Of a stretch of 64,000 nucleotides of DNA, positions 19,357-30,561 are shown one piece after another. Below the pieces are notes generated by a model. It saw nothing but the letters and a program-made list of their open reading frames with translations. It was not told the origin of the DNA and searched no databases. Within the stretch, counting starts at the first letter, position 1, and each line of letters opens with the position of its first letter. This DNA is from Billgrantia ethanolica (lineage in GTDB: Bacteria > Pseudomonadota > Gammaproteobacteria > Pseudomonadales > Halomonadaceae), in assembly GCF_021404305.1 (NCBI RefSeq), contig NZ_JABFTX010000003.1, positions 620,001 through 684,000 of the forward strand, in the 5' to 3' direction. A program made the translations under genes and the position numbers.

Positions 19357-20610
19357 GTGTCCGATTCTCCTGCAACCCCGTTGACCACTGCTGATGGCGT
19401 GCCGCTCAAGGTCAGCCTGCGCCGCGCCGTGAGACGCTCGAAGATCAAGGCTTTCCTGCTGGTATCGCCGCTGCTGCTGTTTCTCGTTGTCGCCTTCGTC
19501 ATGCCCATCTTCGAGATGCTGTGGCGCAGCGTCGACAACCCCGAAGTATCGACTCACCTTTCGCGCACCGTCGAGGCCCTGGAGGGCTGGGACAGAGAGT
19601 CGCTGCCCGGGGAGGAGGTCTTCGCGGCGCTGGCCGAGGATCTGCGTGAAGGGCAGCAAGCACGTAACCTGGGGCTGCTGTCGAGCCGCTTGAACTACGA
19701 GAAGTCGGGCATGCGTTCGACCATCACCCGCACTGCCCGCGGCCTTGGCGCGCTCGAGCCGCCCTACCGTGAAGCGCTGATCGAACTCAATGACACCTGG
19801 GGCGAGCTCGATACCTGGAAGCTGATCCAGCGCGAGGCCTCGCCGCTGACGATCAGCTACTACTTGGCGGCGGTGGACCGCCAGCTCACGCCTGATGGCG
19901 AGATCGTTCGCGCTCCCGAATCCCAGCGCCTGCACGTCACTCTGTTCTGGCGCACGCTGTGGATGAGCCTGGTCATCACGGGCCTGACGCTGCTGCTTGG
20001 CTATCCCGTGGCCTTCCTCCTGGCCAGCCTGCCGCTGCGCTATTCCAACCTGCTGATGATCCTGGTGCTGCTGCCGTTCTGGACGTCGCTGCTGGTGCGC
20101 ACGACGACCTGGATTGCCATTCTGCAGTCGCAAGGGGTGCTCAACGACCTGATGGTCGCCGTCGGGGTGGTCGCCGATGATGCGCGCTGGCAGATGATCC
20201 ACAACAAGACCGGCACCATCGTCGCCATGACCCACATTCTGCTGCCGTTCATGATTTTGCCGCTGTACTCGGTGATGAAGACCATCCCGCCGAGCTACAT
20301 GCGTGCGGCGCGTTCACTGGGTGGCCGCCCCTTCCTGTGCTTCCGGCGCGTCTACTTCCCGCTCACCATTCCGGGCATCGCCGCCGGGGGGATTCTGGTG
20401 TTCATCCTGTCGATCGGCTACTACATCACTCCGGCGCTGGTCGGCGGGCAGTCGGGGCGCTTCATCACCAACTACATTGCCTACCACATGCAGACTTCTC
20501 TCAACTGGGGCCTGGCGGCGGCAATCGCCTCGATTCTGCTGTTCGTGGTGGTGGTGTTCTATCTGGTCTTCAATCGCCTGATCGGCGTCGACAAGGTCAA
20601 GTTGGGGTAA
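19357..20610 (+). CDS. Polyamine-type ABC transporter permease (PotB-like, long periplasmic loop)
   Basis: A 417-residue permease, clearly longer than the 280-300 residues usual for PotB. Membrane segment 1 (residues about 30-52) is separated from segment 2 (about 200-220) by roughly 140 mostly charged residues that would lie in the periplasm. The remaining segments and the ATPase-contact loop (YMRAARSLGGRPFLCFRRV) are normal. It starts after CCGGAGGG and is four bases from the second permease. Confidence 0.9.
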   Translation: MSDSPATPLTTADGVPLKVSLRRAVRRSKIKAFLLVSPLLLFLVVAFVMPIFEMLWRSVDNPEVSTHLSRTVEALEGWDRESLPGEEVFAALAEDLREGQQARNLGLLSSRLNYEKSGMRSTITRTARGLGALEPPYREALIELNDTWGELDTWKLIQREASPLTISYYLAAVDRQLTPDGEIVRAPESQRLHVTLFWRTLWMSLVITGLTLLLGYPVAFLLASLPLRYSNLLMILVLLPFWTSLLVRTTTWIAILQSQGVLNDLMVAVGVVADDARWQMIHNKTGTIVAMTHILLPFMILPLYSVMKTIPPSYMRAARSLGGRPFLCFRRVYFPLTIPGIAAGGILVFILSIGYYITPALVGGQSGRFITNYIAYHMQTSLNWGLAAAIASILLFVVVVFYLVFNRLIGVDKVKLG

Positions 20611-20613
20611 ACG

Positions 20614-21465
20614 ATGGCCATACCTTCCTATGCCACCCGCGGCGAGCGCATCTGGCACTACGTGTTCCTCGGCATCTGCGCGCTCATCTTCCTGTTCCTG
20701 GTGGGGCCGCTGCTGATCATCATCCCGCTGTCCTTCAATGCGCAGCCTTACTTCACCTTCTCCCAGGAGATGTTGTCTCTCGATCCGGCGGGTTACTCGC
20801 TGCGCTGGTACCAGGATTTCTTCACCTCACGAGCCTGGCTGCACGCGATCAAGAACAGCTTCATCATCGGCATCGCTTCGACGATCCTGGCCACTATCCT
20901 GGGCACGATCGCGGCACTGGGGCTGTCGAGCCGCCACATGCCGGCTCGCAGTGTCATCATGGCGCTGCTGATCTCGCCGATGATCGTACCGCTGATCATC
21001 TCTGCAGCCGCCATGTTCTTCTTCTTCTCCAAGGTCAATCTGGCCCAGACCTATCTCGGCGTGATTCTGGCGCATACCGCACTCGGGATTCCCTTCGTCG
21101 TCATCACCGTGACGGCGACGCTGTCGAGCTTCGATACGACCTTGATCAAGGCGGCCCACAGCCTGGGCGCCAATCCGACGCGAACCTTCTTCAAGGTCGT
21201 GTTGCCGCTGGTTACCCCCGGGGTCGTATCCGGTGCTCTGTTCGCCTTCATCACCTCCTTCGATGAAGTGGTGGTGGTGCTGTTCATTTCCGGTCCCGAG
21301 CAGCGCACCATGCCGATCCAGATGTGGTCCGGCATCCGCGAGCAGATCAGCCCGACGATCCTCGCCGTCGCCACGCTGCTGGTACTGCTCTCCATGTTGC
21401 TGCTGACGACGCTGGAGCTGCTGCGTCGACGCAGTGAGCGGCTGCGAGGCGTCACACCGGAATAA
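20614..21465 (+). CDS. Polyamine-type ABC transporter permease (PotC-like)
   Basis: A 283-residue permease with six membrane segments and the cytoplasmic coupling loop KAAHSLGANPTRTFFKVVLP. Its size and order match PotC. It is the last gene of the ATPase-receptor-PotB-PotC operon and is followed by a long hairpin at 21491. Confidence 0.92.
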   Translation: MAIPSYATRGERIWHYVFLGICALIFLFLVGPLLIIIPLSFNAQPYFTFSQEMLSLDPAGYSLRWYQDFFTSRAWLHAIKNSFIIGIASTILATILGTIAALGLSSRHMPARSVIMALLISPMIVPLIISAAAMFFFFSKVNLAQTYLGVILAHTALGIPFVVITVTATLSSFDTTLIKAAHSLGANPTRTFFKVVLPLVTPGVVSGALFAFITSFDEVVVVLFISGPEQRTMPIQMWSGIREQISPTILAVATLLVLLSMLLLTTLELLRRRSERLRGVTPE

Positions 21466-21490
21466 ACCATCTCACGCTTCGGCAAGACGA

Positions 21491-21518
21491 GCAGGGAGAC
21501 GTCGTGACGTCTCCCTGC
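21491..21518 (+). terminator. Long hairpin after the polyamine-type ABC operon
   Basis: GCAGGGAGACGT, loop CGTG, ACGTCTCCCTGC; the stem extends further with one mismatch. Only TT follows, so termination may be weak, but its position 26 bases after the last stop fits an operon end. Confidence 0.7.
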
Positions 21519-21723
21519 TTGTCGTGGGCAGTCGGTTCAAGCTGTGGCAAAGCTGCCCATGTGTCAGTTTGAGTCACCCTTCATGTCGTTTCTCAGAACC
21601 TTTTTATCGTCTTATTTTTATATAAATCATTGTTTTTTATACGTTATAAGAATTAACTGGAAGAGTGGCACGCCATGTGCTGATATCTAGGTGAGGATGA
21701 ATCAATCAGGGAGAGGAACCCAG

Positions 21724-22158
21724 ATGAGCCATAGAACGCGTGCAAGCAAACCTGCCAGGCAGATGACAGCCTTGGCCTCGGCAGTGGCTCTGGCGCTAGG
21801 TACGCTGTCTCTTGCTGGTTGCGGCAACGACGATGACGTGCCGCCTGTCGAGCAGGAGAGTCCGGCAATGGAAGAGCAGACTTCCCCGATGCAGGACACC
21901 ACGGCCGATCCCGGCATTGATCAGACCGATACGGCCGCTGGCGACGGCTCGGCAGAGCCGATTACCGGGGCCGAGGATAGCCCGGAGGGCATGGGCGATG
22001 TAACGCCTGAGCAGGATCCGCTGCCTGAAGCCGAGCAAGAGCCGGTTCCCGATGAGGATGAGCTCGAGGAAGAGTTCGACGGTGAACAGGACACCATGGA
22101 CCAAGGACAGGTCGACGATCCCTTGGTTGAAGAGGAAGAAGAGCAAGGTGGTAACTGA
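21724..22158 (+). CDS. Small acidic lipoprotein
   Basis: A 144-residue protein with a lipoprotein signal and lipobox LAGC (cysteine 33). The mature part is low complexity and very acidic, rich in Glu, Asp, Pro and Gln, ending in a Glu-rich tract. GGGAGAGG lies upstream. The region 21,590-21,660 before it is strikingly AT-rich and probably carries its promoter. No family is recognised; the acidity suits an envelope protein in a halophile. Confidence 0.75.
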   Translation: MSHRTRASKPARQMTALASAVALALGTLSLAGCGNDDDVPPVEQESPAMEEQTSPMQDTTADPGIDQTDTAAGDGSAEPITGAEDSPEGMGDVTPEQDPLPEAEQEPVPDEDELEEEFDGEQDTMDQGQVDDPLVEEEEEQGGN

Positions 22159-22186
22159 TCCTTCGATCTGACCCCTTTCGCTTCGT

Positions 22187-22209
22187 GCCGCCATCGGGAC
22201 GATGGCGGC
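22187..22209 (+). other. Perfect stem-loop between two low-complexity envelope genes
   Basis: GCCGCCATCG, loop GGA, CGATGGCGGC, between the lipoprotein gene and the Pro/Gly-rich protein gene. No T-run follows. It may separate expression of the two genes. Confidence 0.5.
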
Positions 22210-22265
22210 TCAGGGCAGGATGCCCATTACATTTCGCGCAAGGCGATACCGCAGGAGGTGGAATC

Positions 22266-22892
22266 ATGATGTCCAAGGAATTTCTGAAGAAGCTAGGCAT
22301 TGTTGGTGTGACCATGGGGCTGACCGCTAGCCCGTTCGCACTGGCCCAGCAGACCCAGACTCAGCAGGACGAGTTCCAGACTCAAGAACAAGCCCAAGAT
22401 CCGGCTGAAGCCGTTCAAGGCGCTCCGGGTGCAGAGCCCACGCCGGGTACTGACGCCGCGCCGGGGGCCGGCACAGGTCCGGGTGCCGACCCGGCTCCCA
22501 TGGAAGATGGTGTGGCCCCGGGTGAAGCCGATCCGGCCTTCCCGGATACCGGCACCGAGGCAGCGCCCGGTACTGCGCCGGGTATGCAAACCGACCCGGG
22601 TATGCAAACTGATCCGGGGGCTGAGACCATGCCCGGTGCCACTGACGGCGCACCTGGTGCCGAGCCTACTCCGGGCACTGATGCAGCGCCTGGTGGGCCC
22701 GGGGCCGACCCCGCTCCGATGGAAGATGGCGTAGCACCGGGTGCTGATCCGGCCGCTCCGGGTATGCAGCAGGAAGGTGAGGCTGGCTTCGGTGAAGGCA
22801 CCGAGCCGATGCCGGGCAACGACGGTTACGATGCGACCTCTCCGGAAGAGGAAATCGGCCCGGGTGCCGCTGGTAGCACTAGTAACCAGTAA
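22266..22892 (+). CDS. Exported Pro/Gly/Ala/Asp-rich repeat protein
   Basis: A 208-residue protein whose ATG follows AGGAGGTG. After a signal peptide (cleavage near ALA-QQ) the sequence is low complexity. The block APGAEPTPGTDAAPG occurs twice, each followed by a GADPAPMEDGVAPG-type block, and PGMQTDPG occurs in tandem. This is an internal duplication of about 60 residues. It would be disordered and acidic. No family is recognised; a terminator follows at 23069. Confidence 0.75.
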   Translation: MMSKEFLKKLGIVGVTMGLTASPFALAQQTQTQQDEFQTQEQAQDPAEAVQGAPGAEPTPGTDAAPGAGTGPGADPAPMEDGVAPGEADPAFPDTGTEAAPGTAPGMQTDPGMQTDPGAETMPGATDGAPGAEPTPGTDAAPGGPGADPAPMEDGVAPGADPAAPGMQQEGEAGFGEGTEPMPGNDGYDATSPEEEIGPGAAGSTSNQ

Positions 22893-23068
22893 TCGAGCCG
22901 ACGCTGGCAGCGGACGAACAGGGAAGTAACCGAGTTCGCTGCCGAGGATGGAAGAGGCAACGTAATGGACGCCGAGCCTCTTCCCCTCCGAGCATGACGC
23001 GTCGCAATTGGCTGACGGCCCGCCACCCTCCCCCCTTGCACCGTCAGTCGAGTTGCATGGCGTACTTC

Positions 23069-23096
23069 GCCCCCGCGCTCCCACGGGGGCCTTTTT
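23069..23096 (+). terminator. Rho-independent terminator
   Basis: GCCCCC, ten-base loop, GGGGGC, C and five T. It lies between the repeat-protein gene and the convergent ntrC-like gene. Confidence 0.75.
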
Positions 23097-23143
23097 ACGT
23101 TTTCGGTCGCTTTATGATCTCGGTCGCAACGCCTGAATGATCG

Positions 23144-24528
<1,385 letters not shown>

Positions 24529-24532
<4 letters not shown>

Positions 24533-25986
24533 GTGGCAGTCCCTCCTTCCTCGCTATCGTTCAGTGGCAGCCCGATCTCGAAGCCGGCTCCCCCCAGCTC
24601 GCTGTCGTAAACACCGACAGTGCCGCCATGATCGTTAATGATTCGATGTACCATGGATAATCCCAGGCCGCTGCCCTGACCCACGGGCTTGGTGGTAAAG
24701 AATGGGTCGAAGACTTTTGGTTTGTCCTGATCGGCGATGCCGGGGCCATCGTCCTCTATCCACAGTGTCAACCAATTCTCCTTGTTCCGTACGCGGATGC
24801 GCACGCGTTCGACGCCCTTGGCCTGTGCCGCGTTGCGCAGCAAGTTGGTCAGTACCTGTATCAGCTGCTGGCCGTTGGCCAGTAATGGCGGCGTCGTCAC
24901 GGGCAGGTCGAACTCGAGGCGTATGTCACTCTGTTCGAAGTCCTCCTCGACCAGCTCGCGGGTGGTCTCGAGCAGGCCGGCGAGCTGCAGCGGCTCCTTC
25001 TCGACGTTGTGGCGCCGGCCCAGCTCCATCAGCTGGCGCACGATCTCGACGATACGCTCCACCTCGCTGCGTATGCGCCCAAGTCGGGTGCGATCTGCAT
25101 CGGTGAGCGTCTCGCGTCGCGAGAGGCGCTGTGCCTGGCCGTTGATTACCGTTAGCGGTGCGCCTATCTCGTGGGCGACGCCCGCCGCCAGCACACCGAG
25201 CTCGGCGAGCTTCTTCGACTTGCGCAGGCGCTTCTCGAGTTCGATCTCCTTGCGCCGACGTGTCTCGATATCGGCGTCCTTCTCGGCCATGGCATCGAGC
25301 ATGCCATTGAGGGCCACCGCCAGGCGTTCGTACTCTTGTGGTCCCTCGGCTTCGGCACGCTGCTCCCGGTCGCCGGCCTCCACCCGCTGCATGACAGACA
25401 GCAGCCGCTCCAGCGGGCGCTCGATATGACGCCGAAAGCCCCACCAGATACCCAGCACTATCCCGGCCGCGCCGACGACGAACGCCAGCAGCGCCAGTTG
25501 GCTGAGAAAACCGGTGTAGTTCTCGATCCCGGTGTTGAGCCGGTTGACCTGCAGCACACCCTGCACCTCGCCGGTATTGGACAACAGCGGTTTCAAAGCG
25601 GAGTAGTAATGCCAGCCGTCGTGTTCGCGATAGGCCGCGCGCATCTCGCCGCGCTCGGCGACTTCGCGGATGGTCTCGGGGCTGAACAGGGCCTGCCCCA
25701 GGCCAAGCCCGTATATCTCGCGCCCGTTGGCATCGAAGACATAGGCGCCGTAGATGCGATGGAAGGAGAACGCGGAATAGAGCGACTCCTCGAGCGGCTC
25801 GGTGGCGTTGCGACTGAGGGCATGGCTGAGGGTCGTGCCGATGACGTTGGTGATGACTTGGACTTCCCGCTCGAGGCGAGTGCGCACGTTGTCCTCTAGC
25901 GACTTGATGGCCACCAGGCTGAAGATCAGCAGCACGAGGAACAGCGGTGCTATGACGGTAATGAGGATGAGATTGCGTAGGCGCAT
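24529..25986 (-). CDS. Membrane sensor histidine kinase
   Basis: A 485-residue kinase with an N-terminal membrane helix, a periplasmic sensor of about 150 residues, a second membrane helix (near residues 160-182), HAMP, the H-box GVAHEIGAPLTVING, and the ATPase motifs NLLRNAAQA, DDGPGIAD and GSGLGLSMVH. It forms an operon with the NtrC-type regulator downstream. The periplasmic signal is not evident from sequence. Confidence 0.93.
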
Positions 25987-26051
25987 GGCATCTCGCAGGC
26001 AGCGTTAGACGAATGCGGCACCGGCCCACACGGGCCGGTGCCGCGCTGGAA

Positions 26052-27206
26052 TCACTCCACCGGCCTCAGCCGGTAGAGGCTGCCTTGCGCTTCGTCGTTG
26101 ATCAGGTAGATGGCGCCATCGTGTCCCTGGTGCACGCCGCGGATGCGTCCGATCTGCCCATCCAGCACCACTTCGCTGTCGGCCACTTGTTCGCCCTCGA
26201 TCGACAAGCGGTATAGCCGCTCGCCACGCAGCCCGCCGGCCAGCAGGTCCCCCTTCCATTCGCCGAACGTGGCCGAGGTCACCTGAGCCAGGCCGGAGGG
26301 GGCGAAGGGAGCTTCGAAGACGTGGATCGGATCCTGCATTCCCGGCAGGGAGTCCTCACCGATGGGCTCGCGGGTGCCGTAGTCGCGCCCCTGGCTGACC
26401 TCGGGCCAGCCGTAGTTTTCTCCTGCGACGATGAGATTGAGCTCGTCACCGCCGAAGGGGCCGTGTTCGGTGGCCCAGACCTCGCCCTGTTCGGTCACCA
26501 CCATGCCCTGAATGTTGCGGTTGCCGAGGGTGAAAATTTCGGCGAGGGTGGCGTCATCGTCGGTGAAGGGGTTGTCGTCGGGGACGCTGCCGTCGGCGGC
26601 CAGCCGCAGCACGCTGCCGGCATGATCGTCTGCTGCCTGGGCGCGCTCGGGTGTGCCCCGGTCGCCGATGGACATCAGCAGGGTCTCGTCGGGCAGCCAG
26701 GCGAGTCGTGAGCCATAGTGCCGCCCGGGGCCGGAGAAGCGGTCCTGTTCGAATAGCGTCTCGACGTCGCTTAGGGCATCGTCGCTCAGTCTGGCGCGGC
26801 TCAAGGCCGTTGCCGTGCCGCCGTCGCCGGGCTTGCTCCAGCTGAAGTAGAGCCAGTCGTGCTCACCGTCGCCATAGCGAGGGTGCAGCGTGACGTCGAG
26901 CAGGCCACCCTGACCTTGAGCGCTGACCTCGGGCACGCCCTCGAGATGCGTGATGTTGCCGTCCTCGTCGATCAGCGCCAGGCGTCCCGGTCGCTCGGTG
27001 ACCAGAAAGCGCCCGTCGGGCAGCATGGTCACCGCCCAGGGGTTCTCGAGGCCATCGGCGATGCGCTCCAGGCGCAATTCCAAGTGTTCGGTGGAGAGAC
27101 TCTCTTCGATGACTTCGGCGCCGACCGCTACGGTGGCCAGAGCAGTGCCGCATGTCGCGATACCTGCCAGCACAGCGATGGACAATGGCTTGCTTGCTTC
27201 GTGCAT
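26052..27206 (-). CDS. PQQ-dependent sugar dehydrogenase family protein (soluble, exported)
   Basis: A 384-residue secreted beta-propeller of the glucose/sorbosone dehydrogenase family. The start used here follows GGGAGGAAG and gives a signal peptide; a much longer in-frame reading into the neighbouring gene is not credible. Family landmarks are LENPWAVTMLPDGRFLVTER, the GGLLDVTLHP segment and SIGDRG. It would oxidise an aldose in the periplasm with PQQ; the exact sugar is unknown. Confidence 0.9.
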   Translation of the reverse strand: MHEASKPLSIAVLAGIATCGTALATVAVGAEVIEESLSTEHLELRLERIADGLENPWAVTMLPDGRFLVTERPGRLALIDEDGNITHLEGVPEVSAQGQGGLLDVTLHPRYGDGEHDWLYFSWSKPGDGGTATALSRARLSDDALSDVETLFEQDRFSGPGRHYGSRLAWLPDETLLMSIGDRGTPERAQAADDHAGSVLRLAADGSVPDDNPFTDDDATLAEIFTLGNRNIQGMVVTEQGEVWATEHGPFGGDELNLIVAGENYGWPEVSQGRDYGTREPIGEDSLPGMQDPIHVFEAPFAPSGLAQVTSATFGEWKGDLLAGGLRGERLYRLSIEGEQVADSEVVLDGQIGRIRGVHQGHDGAIYLINDEAQGSLYRLRPVE

Positions 27207-27298
27207 GACTTCCTCCCTTGCATTTCTTTGCCGCCCCAAAGAATAGAGACTGTGGTGCAGCCGGGGTGTTCCCTTCACCCCTCGGTCCCGCTTGCCGG

Positions 27299-28174
27299 CT
27301 ACATCAGAATAGCCAGCAGAATGGGCAAGTAGAACAGCGCCAGCAACGTCGAGCAGAACACCAGGCTGGCGACATACTCCGGCTCTCGCTTGGCGCGCTG
27401 AGCGAATAGGTAGTTGAACACCGCTACCGGCATGCACATTTGCAGTATCAGGATGCTGAGTGCCAACGGCGGCAGGTTCAGCAGTGTGCCGATACCCCAG
27501 GCCAACAGCGCGGCGATGGGGATGCGCAGCAGGCTGAATCCGATGCCCGTCTTGAGGTTCTTCACCTTGATGCTGGCCAGCGATACGCCCAGCGTGATCA
27601 GCATCAGCGGCACCGTGAAACCCGAGATCAGATCGACGCTGTTGTCCAGCCAAAGCGGCAGTCCGGTATCGGTCAGCAGCAGGGTCAGTGCTATCAGGAT
27701 AGCGTAAACCGTAGGCGTCCTGAGCAGAGTCTTCAAAGGGTTGCCGGTGCTGGCGAAGATGGCGCCGATGGTGAACTGAAACAGCGAGACCGTGACCATC
27801 ACCGTGATGCCGAAAGCGAAACCCGAGCTGCCGAAGGCGTAGAGCACCACCGGCAGGCCCATGTTGCCGGTGTTGGGGTACATCATCGGTGCCAGCAGCA
27901 CACGCCAATCCTGTTTCAGCAGGCGTGCCATGGCGAAGGTGGCGCCGCCCATCAGCGTCATGACCAGGGCGGCGGCCAGCATGGTGCGCCCGAAGCTGCC
28001 GGCATCGATGTCGGCCCCTGTGAGCGAGGCGATGACCAGGGCCGGCGTGCCGATGTTGAAGACCAGGCGGGTGACGAAGTCGACGGGAAAGGGATGTCCC
28101 AGGCGGATCCACGTGAAGCCCAGTCCGGCACCGGCCAGAATGGGGGCCATGACGGCGAAGAGATCGGGGATCAT
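27299..28174 (-). CDS. AEC-family (auxin efflux carrier-like) permease
   Basis: A 291-residue protein with ten hydrophobic segments. The start MIPDLFAVMAPILAGAGLGF has AAGGA upstream. Bacterial members move dicarboxylates, malonate or similar anions, or efflux unknown metabolites; none can be chosen here. It is upstream of and on the same strand as the sugar dehydrogenase, but 92 bases separate them. Confidence 0.87.
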   Translation of the reverse strand: MIPDLFAVMAPILAGAGLGFTWIRLGHPFPVDFVTRLVFNIGTPALVIASLTGADIDAGSFGRTMLAAALVMTLMGGATFAMARLLKQDWRVLLAPMMYPNTGNMGLPVVLYAFGSSGFAFGITVMVTVSLFQFTIGAIFASTGNPLKTLLRTPTVYAILIALTLLLTDTGLPLWLDNSVDLISGFTVPLMLITLGVSLASIKVKNLKTGIGFSLLRIPIAALLAWGIGTLLNLPPLALSILILQMCMPVAVFNYLFAQRAKREPEYVASLVFCSTLLALFYLPILLAILM

Positions 28175-28310
28175 CGAGCATCCTTGGCGGTGAGAAAGCC
28201 CAGTATTGTCGTGAAGAGTGCGGTGGCGATGCAAGCTCGCCGCATGTCGCTGCCTTGGTGCAAATGGGTGAAACCGTTAAGCTGCGAATCTTGTTCGCCA
28301 GGAATCTCTC

Positions 28311-30122
28311 ATGTCAGCCAACGCTTCTGCCAACAGTTTCCATGCGCTGGTGCGTCTGCTGCGCTATGCGCGCGGCTATCGGCGCCGCATCGTTGCCGCC
28401 ACCACCTGCTCGGTAATCAACAAGATCTTCGATATCGCCCCCGAGATCCTCATCGGCGTGGCCATCGACGTTGTGGTCAACCAGGAGCGCAGCTTCGTCG
28501 CCCGGCTCGGCTTCACCACGCCCCAGGAGCAGATCCTGGTGCTCGCCGTGCTCACCTTCTTCATCTGGGCCGGCGAGTCGATCTTCGAATATCTCTACAA
28601 GATCCTGTGGCGCAACCTGGCCCAGCGGCTGCAGGCCGACATGCGCCTGGACACCTACGAGCACGCCCAGCGTCTCGACATGGCCTATTTCGAGTCGAAG
28701 AGCTCGGGCCAACTGGTGGCGACCATGAACGACGACGTCAACCAGCTCGAGCGCTTTCTGGACGGCGGCGCCAACTCGCTGATCCAGGTCGGCGTCACCG
28801 TGGTGGCGGTGGGCGCGGTGTTCTTCGTCATCTCGCCCTTGATTGCGCTGCTCGCCTTCACGCCGATCCCGCTGATCATCTGGGGAGCGTTCTTTTTTCA
28901 GCGCAAGGCCGGTCCGCTCTACGCCGACGTGCGCGAGAAGGTGGGCGATCTCGCCAGCCGGCTCTCCAACAACCTGGCCGGTATCGCCACCATCAAGAGC
29001 TTCACCAGCGAGGCGCGTGAGGCCGAGCGGCTGCGCACGGTCAGTGAGGCCTACGTAGAGGCCAACCGCCGCGCCATCCGGGTCAGCTCCGCCTTCATCC
29101 CGGTGATCCGCATGGCGATCCTGGCCGGCTTTCTGGCCACTTTCACCGTGGGCGGCATGCTGGCGCTGCGCGGCGACCTCAACGTGGGCGCCTACGGCGT
29201 GCTGGTGTTCCTCACCCAGCGCCTGCTGTGGCCGCTCACCGGCCTCGCCGAGGTGATCGACCTGTTCGAACGCGCCATGGCCAGCACGCGGCGCATCCTC
29301 GACCTGCTGGCGGTACCGATCACGGTGAAGGACAACGAAGGCCAGCCGCTGGCCGAGCCGGTGCGCGGCGAGGTGAGCTTCGATAACGTAAGCTTCCGCT
29401 ACGCAGCGAGCGGTGTCGGCGTCGATGGCATCAGCCTGCACGTGCCTGCCGGCAATACCCTGGCCCTGGTGGGCGCCACCGGCTCCGGCAAGTCGACCCT
29501 GATGAAGCTGCTGCTGCGCTTCTACGACCCCTCGGCCGGCGAGGTGCGCATCGACGGTCAGCCGATCAGCGAGGTGAGCCTTGCCTCGCTGCGCCAGGCC
29601 ATCGGTCTGGTGAGTCAGGACGTCTATCTGTTCGAGGGTTCGATCCGCGACAACATCGCCTACGGCAAGCCCGATGCCAGCGAAGAAGCGGTGATCGAGG
29701 CGGCGCGCATCGCCGAGGCCTGGGAGTTCATCCAGGCGCTGCCCCAGGGGCTCGACACCGCCGTGGGCGAGCGCGGCGTGCGCCTCTCCGGCGGCCAGCG
29801 TCAGCGCCTCTCGCTGGCTCGGGCGCTACTCAAGGACCCGCCGATCCTGGTACTCGACGAGGCCACCAGCGCGGTGGACAACGAAACCGAGGCGGCCATC
29901 CAGCGCTCGCTGGCCAAGATCGGCCACGGTCGCACCGTGATCATGATCGCCCACCGGCTCTCCACCATCGTTCACGCCGACGAGATCGTGGTCGTCGACG
30001 GCGGCCGGGTGGTGGAGCAGGGCAGCCATGCCGAGCTACTCCAGCGCGGCGGCCGTTACGCCGCGCAGTGGCGGGTGCAGACCGGGGCGCTGGAGGAGAG
30101 CGAGGTGCTGGGCTCTGCCTAG
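28311..30122 (+). CDS. ABC exporter, fused permease and ATPase (MsbA/LmrA type)
   Basis: A 603-residue half-transporter: six membrane segments in residues about 30-320, then an ATPase with Walker [11 protein letters not shown]-loop LVSQDVYLF, signature [15 protein letters not shown], Walker [13 protein letters not shown] and H-loop IAHRLSTI. It would work as a homodimer in the inner membrane exporting lipids, drugs or peptides. Single gene; its end is convergent with the small membrane protein gene at 30134. Confidence 0.93.
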   Translation: MSANASANSFHALVRLLRYARGYRRRIVAATTCSVINKIFDIAPEILIGVAIDVVVNQERSFVARLGFTTPQEQILVLAVLTFFIWAGESIFEYLYKILWRNLAQRLQADMRLDTYEHAQRLDMAYFESKSSGQLVATMNDDVNQLERFLDGGANSLIQVGVTVVAVGAVFFVISPLIALLAFTPIPLIIWGAFFFQRKAGPLYADVREKVGDLASRLSNNLAGIATIKSFTSEAREAERLRTVSEAYVEANRRAIRVSSAFIPVIRMAILAGFLATFTVGGMLALRGDLNVGAYGVLVFLTQRLLWPLTGLAEVIDLFERAMASTRRILDLLAVPITVKDNEGQPLAEPVRGEVSFDNVSFRYAASGVGVDGISLHVPAGNTLALVGATGSGKSTLMKLLLRFYDPSAGEVRIDGQPISEVSLASLRQAIGLVSQDVYLFEGSIRDNIAYGKPDASEEAVIEAARIAEAWEFIQALPQGLDTAVGERGVRLSGGQRQRLSLARALLKDPPILVLDEATSAVDNETEAAIQRSLAKIGHGRTVIMIAHRLSTIVHADEIVVVDGGRVVEQGSHAELLQRGGRYAAQWRVQTGALEESEVLGSA

Positions 30123-30133
30123 CGGCAGTCTCG

Positions 30134-30394
30134 CTAGATGAACAGGGCCACCCAAACCACGGTGACCACCGCAAGCGGGCCGGCCAGCACACGGTAGTTC
30201 TTCCACAGCGGCTTGTCGGCCAGCTCGCGTGATTCCTCGTGCCAGGCCGCGCGGGACCAGACGTATTCCTTGAGCGCTTCCCGCTCCGGTGGCTCGCTGA
30301 ACAGAGTGATGCCGACGAACAGCGTAAGACTCAGCAGCAGCATGACCCCGGCACCGTAGAGGAACTGCAGCTGATACAGCTCGAACTCGGGCAC
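30134..30394 (-). CDS. Small two-helix membrane protein of unknown function
   Basis: An 86-residue protein with one membrane segment near residues 12-32 and one near 68-86, joined by a charged cytoplasmic or periplasmic stretch rich in Glu, Trp and Arg. No family is recognised. Codon use resembles the neighbours, and the reading frame looks real because hydrophobic and charged blocks alternate sensibly. Confidence 0.65.
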   Translation of the reverse strand: MPEFELYQLQFLYGAGVMLLLSLTLFVGITLFSEPPEREALKEYVWSRAAWHEESRELADKPLWKNYRVLAGPLAVVTVVWVALFI

Positions 30395-30561
30395 GGTCTC
30401 CCACCTCTGCCCATGGTTCAGGATCGAAACGGCCCCGATGACCCTCCAGGTCGAGCCGTTTCGACGTCGGACTGCTTAACGAACCCTAGTCCAGTACAAA
30501 TTTAGCCCAGCGGGGGCAGGGCCGGCAACGCAGGCGCCAGTGCCCTTACCTCATCAGCAGA

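Noticed and set aside
26052..28181. A 709-codon frame joining a membrane-carrier region to the sugar dehydrogenase
   Set aside because: The upstream part is the wrong frame of the AEC carrier gene. The dehydrogenase has its own ribosome site and signal peptide at 27206.
27440..29020. 526-codon plus-strand frame opposite the AEC gene and into the ABC exporter
   Set aside because: It reads as a Gln/Arg/Gly-rich shadow and overlaps two well-supported genes.
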